In this document: positions 13,437 through 20,748 of the stretch, one piece after another
Layout of the letters: every line of letters begins with the position of its first letter
Position numbering within the stretch: position 1 is the stretch's first letter
The notes under the pieces: generated by a model
The model's input: the letters and a program-made list of their open reading frames with translations, nothing else
Databases searched by the model: none
Told to the model about the DNA's origin: nothing
Translations under genes and position numbers: made by a program
IMG/VR virus record: IMGVR_UViG_3300036760_000791
Span: 1 to 21,945 of that record
Length of the DNA: 21,945 nucleotides
From: a virus
Strand: one strand, 5' to 3'

Positions 13437-13469
13437 AGGGAGGGCAGGGTGTCCTAAACCTCCCTCCCT
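13437..13469 (+). other. GC-rich hairpin after the 128-aa gene, no U-tract
   Basis: AGGGAGGG (13437-13444), a bulged C and AGG (13446-13448) pair with CCT (13459-13461) and CCCTCCCT (13462-13469), giving an 11-bp stem with one bulge and a 10-nt loop. The next gene's ribosome binding site (AAGGAG) starts 5 bases later. As with the hairpin at 12568, no T-run follows. Confidence 0.7.
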
Positions 13470-13485
13470 GTCTTAAGGAGAACAG

Positions 13486-14199
13486 ATGACAAGAGAAGAA
13501 ATTAGAACATATATCCGTACGCTAGCCAATGAGCTTACAGAGGCCCCAGAGGGACTTTTTACTAATGTAGACCTTAATCCTCTTATTAATATCTCCCAGC
13601 GGAATGTTCAACTTGACCTTATGCTGTCTGGCCTTGTCTGGTATTTTAGAAAGTCGGGCTTAATCTCTATTACAAAGGATAAATCAACTTATTCAATCAC
13701 GACCGACCTTTCCATCACAGACCTTCTCTTGATTGAAGAAATCCTTTTCAATGTTGAGGATGAATATAAAAATCCGGTTCCAAAGATAGATATAGACCAG
13801 ACATGGGAATTTGAATTAGAAGATTCAACGGACCCGATAGCTTGGGGAAGGGAAGACAAGGACACGATTTTCGTTATGCCGAAACCGACAACCTCAATCT
13901 CAAATTATTGGAAGATTTATTATTTCAAACGTATTCCTGCACTCAACCATGATACCTCGGATGTTACGCCAAACATAGCAACGCCTCATTTACCAGAGGA
14001 AGCCCATCCTCTTATTGCTTTGGATGTTCTGAAAGACTGGATGATTAGAGATGATGAGGCGATGACACAGATTCTGCTACGTTATGAAGAATGTAAGAAA
14101 AAGGTTGTAGATATTTATTCTATGGCAGAGGGGATGGAGATTCGTCAACGTATCAGCAAGGAAGAAATCACAAAGTTAAGAGGAGATATTTACTATTGA
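13486..14199 (+). CDS. Head-to-tail adaptor (gp4/gp11-like), probable
   Basis: A 237-aa protein with AAGGAGA before its ATG. It opens with a helical segment (MTREEIRTYIRTLANELTEA, then LNPLINISQRNVQLDLMLSG), followed by a beta-rich middle (SITKDKSTYSITTDLS, IFVMPKPTTSISNYWKIYYF) and closes with helices (PLIALDVLKDWMIRDDEAMT and a Glu/Lys-rich tail). This helix-beta-helix plan and the place between capsid and nozzle genes fit the adaptor ring of short-tailed phages (P22 gp4, T7 gp11 type), which attaches beneath the portal and recruits the nozzle. Its stop overlaps the next start. The call depends on context more than on a signature motif. Confidence 0.65.
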   Translation: MTREEIRTYIRTLANELTEAPEGLFTNVDLNPLINISQRNVQLDLMLSGLVWYFRKSGLISITKDKSTYSITTDLSITDLLLIEEILFNVEDEYKNPVPKIDIDQTWEFELEDSTDPIAWGREDKDTIFVMPKPTTSISNYWKIYYFKRIPALNHDTSDVTPNIATPHLPEEAHPLIALDVLKDWMIRDDEAMTQILLRYEECKKKVVDIYSMAEGMEIRQRISKEEITKLRGDIYY

Positions 14200-17100
14200 A
14201 AACCTTTAGCAAAATAGAAGTGCGGGACTTGGGTGGTGGACTGGATGAACTTTCGAGCCCTACAGATGTTCCGATTAGGGGTGCAATCAAGCTTGAAAAT
14301 TGGCGAGTTTCTGAGGATGGAAAAAGCAAGGAAAAACGCAAAGGACTTACAAAGCTAGATAGCATTTATAATTTTGGAGAGAAGAAGATATTCGGCACCT
14401 TTGGAATAACTGAGCAAGACCAGACTAAGATTGCAGCCTTCCTGGAAGATAAGATTTGGCTAAAATCGGGGGCACAATGGACTGAGCTTTTCTCTCCCAC
14501 AAAACAGATAGATAGACCAGTTTCAGTTGTGAAAGATAAAGGCTTAACCTTCATTGCTGGTTATGAGAAGCCTATAACTATTAAAGAAAATTCTGCATTT
14601 TATTCAGGAATTGAAGCACCACAGACAGCACCAACAGTTGGGGTTCAAAGTGCAACTACAGACGAAAAAATACTTGAATATCCAGATTCAAATCAAGACT
14701 ACTGCGGGGCACTTCGGTCTTTGGCAGCACAAACTTTGCTTGCTCAGTCTTTTAAAATTTCATCTTCAAACCAGGTTACAAAAGTAACCTTGAAATTAAG
14801 GAAAAGGGGAAGCCCAACGGGGAATGTCTGGGTAGAGATTCACAGTTCTCAGGCTGGCACTTCGGGAACGAAAAATGCCTCTACAAATATTGTAGGTCAA
14901 GGCTCGGATAATATAAATGTCAGCACTATAGCGACTAGCTATACGAGTTATAATTTTACTTTCTCAGGGACAAAACCTTCACTTTCAGCGAACACGACCT
15001 ATTACCTTGTGCTTTATGGCGACTTCGCTGTCTCAACCACAAATTATGTGGATACAGGATTTGATTCAAGCAGTGCAAGTTATTCGGATGGAAGATACTG
15101 GGAGATAAATGGAAGCTATGGATGGAATTCTTATGGAGATTCAATAAGCCTGGTTTTTGAAGTTTATGGGACAAGCACTTTTACGGGAGAGGTGCTTTCC
15201 TACGGAGCACTCGAAACTGGCGATTATCAGCCTCTCAATTATCCCTATACCACGAATTTATTAAACGCTCAAAGTTTTAAACTTTCGGCAGCAACAGAAG
15301 TCTCAAAGATAAAAATTGCGATAAAAAAGCAGTGTTTCTATATAGGCTGGGATTGGTTGTGTCCAACTGGAAACCTATGGGCAGAAATTCATAGCTCTCA
15401 AGTCGGGACATCTCCGACAAAAGGTGCTTCTACAAATATCGTAGGTCAGCCATCTGCCGATGTTTCGATAGCTGGAATAAACGAATATTATGAATGGGTA
15501 GAATTTAATTTTACTGGGACGAAGCCTTCGCTTTCAGCCGCCACGACTTATTATCTTGTTATTTACGGTTCTTATGTACAGCAACCAACCAATAATTATC
15601 ATGTTCGCTGGACAGAGCAGGTTGGCTCATATACGGATGGCAAGAATTGGGTAGTTGATAACTCGATGGTTTGGCACGAGATAGGCTCCAACGAAGACCA
15701 GTCATTCAAAATTATAGGGACACAGACGGGAGAGGGGGTAATTGCCACTTATGCTTTTTCAAATATAGATGACATTAAAGAATTAAGACAGACAACTGCT
15801 ACTGCTCTTATTGCTCAAGCTTTTACTGTAGATGTTGCTTATGAAATATCCAAGGTTAAGCTTTATCTCTCAAAACAAGGAACGCCAGCAACGAATGTCT
15901 GGGCAGAGATTCATAAGGCTCAGGGAGGAACATCGCTTACTAAAGGAGCTTCCACGAACATTGTCGGAGGAGCATCTGACAATGTCGCCATTACAGGTAT
16001 TTCAGCCTTCCCGACCTATGGCTGGATAACATTCACTTTTTCAGGCACAAAGCCTTCTCTAAGCTCGGGCACAACTTATTATCTTGTCCTCTATGGAGAC
16101 TATACAATAGATGGGACTAATTATGTCTATGTAGGCCAGGACAAGATAGATCCTACTTTTGAATCTGGAGAGAGATGGGATATTTCAAGTGCCCTGGTTT
16201 GGACAAAGAGAGAGAGCATAGATTTGATATTTGAAATTTATGCACTGACGGCAGTTCTTAATGGCGATTATTCTTTCAGGGTTACTTTTTATCGTGGAGG
16301 AAACTATCCTTGCGAAAGCAATCCTTCTCCAGCATCGGCTAAAGTAACAATCACTTCTTCTCCCAAACAACAATTTATTTTATCAAACATTCCCATATCT
16401 TCAGAGGAAGAAGTTACGGCACGAAGGATTTACAGGACAAACGCGGGAGGGGCAATTTATTTCTGGGATTTTGATATTCTTGATAACACAACTACCACAG
16501 TAACAGATAGCCATCCAGATGATAGCTTAGGCGAGGAGGTAAGTTATGAAAGCTATCCTCCACCCGAAGGCGATATGATTGAATTCTTTGATGAACGTCT
16601 CTGGGTTTCTGGGGTTCCTGAACATCCAGAGGCTCTTTTCCCTTCCAGGCTAGGTTACCCAGAGCAATTCCCATCACCAGCAACAGACTATTTTCCGCTT
16701 AGAGAAGATGAGACAGAAAAGATAGTTCGCCACAAAGAATTTAAAAACAGTCTTTATGCTTTCAAGGCAAATTCAATTTGGGTGGTGTCGAGAAGTGGTG
16801 ATTTTTATGAAACAGATAGAATCGTGACAGGGAAGGGCTTGGGTGCAGCGGCCAGTCTTGTGGAATGTGATAATAATTTAATTTTTCTTTCTAATCTCTA
16901 CAAGATTGAGATATTTGATGGTGTTAATTTTGCTACACCCAGGTTGACAGATAAAGCGAGAGAAACGCTTGAAAGCATAAACAAAGATTTTGCCTATAGG
17001 TCAACGGCTGAAAATTATGTTCTCAAATCTGAATATAGGCTTGCAATACCAACTGGCACAAGCCAGGTTCCAGATAAGGTTATTGTCTATAATTATCTGA

Positions 17101-17597
17101 CAGGAAATATTGCTGTTGATAAATATCATCAGAAAATCTGCTCAATAAACTCAGTGGATATTACTGGGTCAGAAAGGGTGATGATTTATGGGACAGAGAA
17201 AGGTCAGATTTATAAGGTAGATGAGAATGCGGTGAAAGACGATGACCAGGCAATAGAAGCAACCTATAAAACAGGATGGATAGGTGATGAAACCTGGACA
17301 ATTCTAAGACGTTTCTTCCTGGATTTCATCTTATCTTCTGGCAAAAGTATGATTTTTAAGATTTATAAAAACTTTTCACAGACTCCAGCATTGACAAAGA
17401 CAATAAACGGCTCAACGCCGACAGGCGCAGATCCGACCTTGAGGGATGTTATTCATCAGATAATTAGCCTGGCAGTTCAAGGGAATTATTTTTCTTTTGA
17501 GTTTATAAATGTTGACGATCCAGAGGAATTAAAAATTTTAGATTTTATCCTTTACATAAAAAAACGCCACCCTCGTGGGAGTATAAAGGCGGCATAA
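14196..17597 (+). CDS. Tail nozzle-like protein with three inserted jelly-roll-like repeats
   Basis: A 1133-aa protein started by TTG at 14196, which overlaps the previous stop (TTGA) and has AGAGGAGAT upstream; no ATG is better placed. Residues 1-150 and about 685-1133 resemble the beta-propeller-type nozzle of short-tailed phages (P22 gp10, T7 gp12 type): DVPIRGAIKLENWRVSEDG near the start, FFDERLWVSGVPEHPE, then NSLYAFKANSIWVVSRSGDF and LIFLSNLYKIEIFDG blades. Between them are three related ~145-150-residue units (about 180-325, 356-507, 538-682), each reading AQ(S/A)F, V/K-strands, 'PTGN(V/L)W(A/V)EIHSSQ', 'ASTNIVG', 'F(S/T)GTKPSLS..TTYYLV(L/I)YG', resembling choice-of-anchor R/carbohydrate-binding jelly rolls. 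An Fn3-like stretch (690-770) follows. The repeats probably add surface or receptor binding to the tail tip. Nozzle identity is moderate; the repeats are certain. Confidence 0.72.
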   Translation: MKTFSKIEVRDLGGGLDELSSPTDVPIRGAIKLENWRVSEDGKSKEKRKGLTKLDSIYNFGEKKIFGTFGITEQDQTKIAAFLEDKIWLKSGAQWTELFSPTKQIDRPVSVVKDKGLTFIAGYEKPITIKENSAFYSGIEAPQTAPTVGVQSATTDEKILEYPDSNQDYCGALRSLAAQTLLAQSFKISSSNQVTKVTLKLRKRGSPTGNVWVEIHSSQAGTSGTKNASTNIVGQGSDNINVSTIATSYTSYNFTFSGTKPSLSANTTYYLVLYGDFAVSTTNYVDTGFDSSSASYSDGRYWEINGSYGWNSYGDSISLVFEVYGTSTFTGEVLSYGALETGDYQPLNYPYTTNLLNAQSFKLSAATEVSKIKIAIKKQCFYIGWDWLCPTGNLWAEIHSSQVGTSPTKGASTNIVGQPSADVSIAGINEYYEWVEFNFTGTKPSLSAATTYYLVIYGSYVQQPTNNYHVRWTEQVGSYTDGKNWVVDNSMVWHEIGSNEDQSFKIIGTQTGEGVIATYAFSNIDDIKELRQTTATALIAQAFTVDVAYEISKVKLYLSKQGTPATNVWAEIHKAQGGTSLTKGASTNIVGGASDNVAITGISAFPTYGWITFTFSGTKPSLSSGTTYYLVLYGDYTIDGTNYVYVGQDKIDPTFESGERWDISSALVWTKRESIDLIFEIYALTAVLNGDYSFRVTFYRGGNYPCESNPSPASAKVTITSSPKQQFILSNIPISSEEEVTARRIYRTNAGGAIYFWDFDILDNTTTTVTDSHPDDSLGEEVSYESYPPPEGDMIEFFDERLWVSGVPEHPEALFPSRLGYPEQFPSPATDYFPLREDETEKIVRHKEFKNSLYAFKANSIWVVSRSGDFYETDRIVTGKGLGAAASLVECDNNLIFLSNLYKIEIFDGVNFATPRLTDKARETLESINKDFAYRSTAENYVLKSEYRLAIPTGTSQVPDKVIVYNYLTGNIAVDKYHQKICSINSVDITGSERVMIYGTEKGQIYKVDENAVKDDDQAIEATYKTGWIGDETWTILRRFFLDFILSSGKSMIFKIYKNFSQTPALTKTINGSTPTGADPTLRDVIHQIISLAVQGNYFSFEFINVDDPEELKILDFILYIKKRHPRGSIKAA
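14733..16241 (+). repeat. Three tandem protein repeats inside the nozzle-like gene
   Basis: Units lie at about 14733-15170, 15261-15716 and 15807-16241, with a period of about 540 bp. The core 'GTKPSLS' and 'STNIVG' segments are the same in all three at protein level while the DNA has diverged at many third positions, so the duplications are not recent. Unit 2 holds an extra loop (CFYIGWDWLCP) with two cysteines. Confidence 0.85.
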
Positions 17598-17598
17598 A

Positions 17599-19284
17599 AT
17601 GCAGACAGAAATTGATGAAAAGAAAGTAAGGAAAATAGCTGAAGAAATAGTTTCTGAAAAAATCAAGAAACTTAATCTGGTTGATATTCTCTCAAAATTA
17701 GGAAGAGAACATAATCTTTTAAGGGGAACACACAAAGAATTCGTTGCTGCAATTTCAGATATTGCTCAGATTAAAAAACGTTCGCATAAAGACTTACAAG
17801 ACATAGGAACATTAACCCATGCCATACTTGATAGCTGGCTTGATCAAGGCGTCAAAACAACACATGACGTAAAGCATAATGACATTATTGTTAATAAGCC
17901 TTGGAAAGACGTTCGTTATTATGGAGCAAAGGGTGATGGAGTAACGGATGATAGCGCAGCAATTCAAGCGGCCATTGATGAAGCTCCAGATTCGGGTATC
18001 GTTTTCCTTCCAAAGGGCATTTATTTGTGCGCAAGCAAAATTACAAATACTGATAAACATGGAATTCGATTAATCGGTCAATCCAGATATTTGGCTAACT
18101 CACCAAGAATAAAGTTTACTTCAACAGATTATGGGTTCGACCTGGGTGATGGTGTAAATAATTTATATGATTTGGCATTTGAAAATATCCGGATAGATGG
18201 CGAAGGGGCTGGTTTGATTGCTTTGTTCCGATTACGAGCATGTGCTTTCACGCAGTTCAAGAATGTTTTTGTCAGGTGGGCACCAAATGGTTCAAAAGTA
18301 TTTTCTCTAAATCAATGCCAGGGAACAATATTCGACCATATCTGGATAAGTGCCTATGCTGGCCTAGAGCCAGATTATGGTATCTACATTTCAGGTGATT
18401 CAGATGGAACGGTAATAAAGGATAGTATAATCAGGGGTTTGGATGGTGGTACAAGTACGACTACTGTTGGTGTCTATGTTGATGGTGCTGGTGGCCACGC
18501 CTGCACAGAAATTAAAAATAATACACCCATTGGATGCTGGGGAACGGGAGTGCGAGTAGCAGATACAACCGATACTTCACTTGTCAGGATAATTGGGAAT
18601 TATTTTGAACGGAATCGCCTTGTGGATGTTTCGTTGGGTTATACCACGCCCAAATATGCTAAAGAGGTTGCGGTAGAGAATAATTACTTCTACGGGGAGG
18701 CAGGAAAGACTATCTATGCCATCTATGTACTTGGGGCGCAAAATCTGAGTGTAAAAAATAATTACTCTATTCAGCATACTACAGGAGCCATTTATATCGC
18801 GGCAAACGTTTCAAAATTTGAAGTATTAGGAAATAGGTCAACAGACCCTTATACGGTTTGGGTTGAGGGAACGAATGGTATCTGGATGGATGACGATGGA
18901 AATATTCAAGACACGAGGAACTTCGGCATTACGCAAACAAAGCCAAAGGATGCCGCTGCTAGTCCAGTAATAGCCGATTCACCACTAAAGTTTTTTGGAT
19001 ATTTCAGGGCTGTAAATGACGATGCTATCATTTACCTTCCAGCCGTCACCACGAATGGACATGGATTTATTGTTATTAGTGCTGTAACAATAGTGGGGAG
19101 AACTGAGTTTTTTGTTGACAATGATGGTGATGTGACCCTCGTGAATAACACCGCAGAAATAGTTGCCAACCAGGATACAGATGGCAAGTTTTGCATTGGG
19201 ACAGCCGCCGCACAGGAACCATTGCAAATTAAGAATCGTATTGGTGCTGCGAGATATTTTAACATTACTTTTTGGTATGACTGA
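17599..19284 (+). CDS. Tail spike with pectate-lyase-type beta-helix
   Basis: A 561-aa protein. Residues 1-45 are a charged coiled-coil helix. Residues 60-95 contain SHKDLQDIGTLTHAILDSW, matching the 'HxxLxxIGTxTHxxID' attachment motif seen in many phage tail fibres and spikes. Residues 104-126 (DVRYYGAKGDGVTDDSAAIQ) are the classic start of the Pectate_lyase_3 superfamily, leading to right-handed beta-helix rungs (about 130-430; IIGNYFERN, AVENNYFYG, SVKNNYS). The last ~110 residues form a separate beta domain, probably for trimerisation or receptor binding. Spikes of this type bind and often cleave host capsule or O-antigen; the catalytic residues cannot be assigned by eye. The gene begins 2 bp after the nozzle stop with a weak ribosome binding site. 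Confidence 0.85.
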   Translation: MQTEIDEKKVRKIAEEIVSEKIKKLNLVDILSKLGREHNLLRGTHKEFVAAISDIAQIKKRSHKDLQDIGTLTHAILDSWLDQGVKTTHDVKHNDIIVNKPWKDVRYYGAKGDGVTDDSAAIQAAIDEAPDSGIVFLPKGIYLCASKITNTDKHGIRLIGQSRYLANSPRIKFTSTDYGFDLGDGVNNLYDLAFENIRIDGEGAGLIALFRLRACAFTQFKNVFVRWAPNGSKVFSLNQCQGTIFDHIWISAYAGLEPDYGIYISGDSDGTVIKDSIIRGLDGGTSTTTVGVYVDGAGGHACTEIKNNTPIGCWGTGVRVADTTDTSLVRIIGNYFERNRLVDVSLGYTTPKYAKEVAVENNYFYGEAGKTIYAIYVLGAQNLSVKNNYSIQHTTGAIYIAANVSKFEVLGNRSTDPYTVWVEGTNGIWMDDDGNIQDTRNFGITQTKPKDAAASPVIADSPLKFFGYFRAVNDDAIIYLPAVTTNGHGFIVISAVTIVGRTEFFVDNDGDVTLVNNTAEIVANQDTDGKFCIGTAAAQEPLQIKNRIGAARYFNITFWYD

Positions 19285-19292
19285 GGAAAAAA

Positions 19293-20234
19293 ATGACATA
19301 TATCGGGACTAGCGTTTATGAGATTATCACACAGGATTTGGAAGCTATCAAAACCTTCCTGAAGAAGTTGCATGACGCTGGCGGGAATGCTACGGAGATG
19401 TTTTTCATTTTTACGTGGTGGGGCGGAGAGCAATTTCAGCCCTACCCCATCGTTGGACAGAAGGAAGAGGATGGCATAATAAGTCCTCTTTGTGATTTGT
19501 CCCAATGGAACTTGCTCGCCTGGGCTAAGTGGAAACAAATATTTAAGTCCTGTGCTGAAAATAAAATCACGCCATTCATCCGAATCCATGACTTCTGCTC
19601 TCTTAAAGACCGCATTGGTAAGAGAAAATATTGCTTCATAAACAATGTCCAGCGAGAGAAAGGTGAGCTTCATGGCGGAGTCTGGGAAGTGCCAGTTAGA
19701 AAATATTATTCCAGAGTAAACCAAGTCCTCATCAACAAGCTGAAGGACGCTGGCGTAAAAGAATATTTCATCATTCCCATGAACGAGGCTGACGTTGTTG
19801 ACGGAGGTTGGAGCGAGGAAGAAAAGGACAGAGTGAACATTGATTTCCATTCTTGGTATCTGAAAGACTTGACTTCCAGGGGTGTCCCGAAATCTCACAT
19901 AATTATGAATCCAAGCAGAAATATTAAAGAAATAGAAGCACTCGGCTGTCGGCTTGAATATCATGGCGTCAATAGTCCCGAGACACTGAAGCTCGGCCTG
20001 GCTAAATTTTCAAAAGGATTCCCGAATGGCGATGGTAGAGATAGCTTTGCAAAAGGACGAGCAGACTATCAAAATTGGAAAGAGCCGAGCGTTAGCCAGG
20101 CTAAAGCGATGGGAAAGTTGCTCAAAGGGACATTCGGGTATTGTTATTTCAATAGGGCAACAGAAAGCAATAAAAAATGCGATATAGCCCGAGCCAAATT
20201 CGATGTGGTCAAGGCTTTGGCTAAGGAGGTCTAA
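19293..20234 (+). CDS. Putative TIM-barrel glycoside hydrolase
   Basis: A 313-aa protein with GAGGAAA before the ATG. Alternating strand and helix elements fit a (beta/alpha)8 barrel: MTYIGTSVYE, NATEMFFIFTWWGG, ITPFIRIHDFC, KEYFIIPMNEADVVDGGW, KSHIIMNPSR, CRLEYHGVNSPE, TFGYCYFNRA. The PMNEAD segment (E165) matches the strand-4 'NE' acid/base of clan GH-A glycosidases, and E222 or E230 could be the nucleophile. No signal peptide, so it is presumably virion-borne or cytoplasmic until lysis. Following the spike, a role in degrading host surface glycan or wall polymer is likely. The GH family is not certain, and the barrel could be catalytically altered. Confidence 0.6.
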   Translation: MTYIGTSVYEIITQDLEAIKTFLKKLHDAGGNATEMFFIFTWWGGEQFQPYPIVGQKEEDGIISPLCDLSQWNLLAWAKWKQIFKSCAENKITPFIRIHDFCSLKDRIGKRKYCFINNVQREKGELHGGVWEVPVRKYYSRVNQVLINKLKDAGVKEYFIIPMNEADVVDGGWSEEEKDRVNIDFHSWYLKDLTSRGVPKSHIIMNPSRNIKEIEALGCRLEYHGVNSPETLKLGLAKFSKGFPNGDGRDSFAKGRADYQNWKEPSVSQAKAMGKLLKGTFGYCYFNRATESNKKCDIARAKFDVVKALAKEV

Positions 20235-20235
20235 A

Positions 20236-20736
20236 ATGGCATTCAATTATGCAAACTCACCTTGGTGGAATTCACCAAAAGCAGCACCAGGGAATTATGG
20301 TAACTTGGGTTCTATTCTTGGAGCATTGAATACAGGAGGTACGGCGGGTACGGCCGCCGCCACAACTGCAAGCGGATTCCCCTGGTCTGTCCTCATTGCT
20401 GTTCTTGGTTCATTGCTGCCCTCTTTGGGGATTTTCGGAGGAGAAAGTGAAGAAGAGAAAAGCAGAAGGGAATTTGAACAGCAGAAGGAACTTATTAAGA
20501 TGCTCTTAGCCTGGCAGAATCCTACCTACAGAAGCCCTTATATCCCTGGTGTTGACAAGACGATGGTTCAGGCTTTGATGAACCAGATGAAGAGAAGTGC
20601 AAACTGGGGTTATCCAGCAGGGATGCAGATGGATACAAGCTTTATTGATGAATTTCTGAAGGCTATCCCGACCATTCCCCAAAACACTGGAGGAGTGACA
20701 AATCCACTTCCTGGAGGGGTAAGACTGAAATATTAA
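20236..20736 (+). CDS. Hypothetical virion protein with hydrophobic central segment
   Basis: A 166-aa protein. The start at ATG 20236 is chosen because AAGGAGGT lies 6 bases upstream and the preceding stop is at 20232-20234; an in-frame ATG at 20203 would overlap the previous gene by 32 bp without such a site. Residues 1-47 are Asn/Gly/Ala/Ser-rich (MAFNYANSPWWNSPKAAPGN), residues 48-70 are a hydrophobic stretch (FPWSVLIAVLGSLLPSLGIF), then come an acidic helix and an Asn/Pro-rich C-terminus. This layout is common among small ejection or internal virion proteins of short-tailed phages that enter the host membrane, but no family is recognised. Confidence 0.6.
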   Translation: MAFNYANSPWWNSPKAAPGNYGNLGSILGALNTGGTAGTAAATTASGFPWSVLIAVLGSLLPSLGIFGGESEEEKSRREFEQQKELIKMLLAWQNPTYRSPYIPGVDKTMVQALMNQMKRSANWGYPAGMQMDTSFIDEFLKAIPTIPQNTGGVTNPLPGGVRLKY

Positions 20737-20748
20737 AGGAGGCCGAAA

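Noticed and set aside
19032-19964. 310-aa leftward reading frame
   Set aside because: It runs antisense across the end of the spike gene and most of the glycosidase gene, both of which have recognisable features and ribosome binding sites; no leftward promoter or site is seen.
20203-20235. Upstream ATG for the 166-aa virion candidate
   Set aside because: It overlaps the glycosidase gene by 32 bp, while ATG 20236 has AAGGAGGT at ideal distance.
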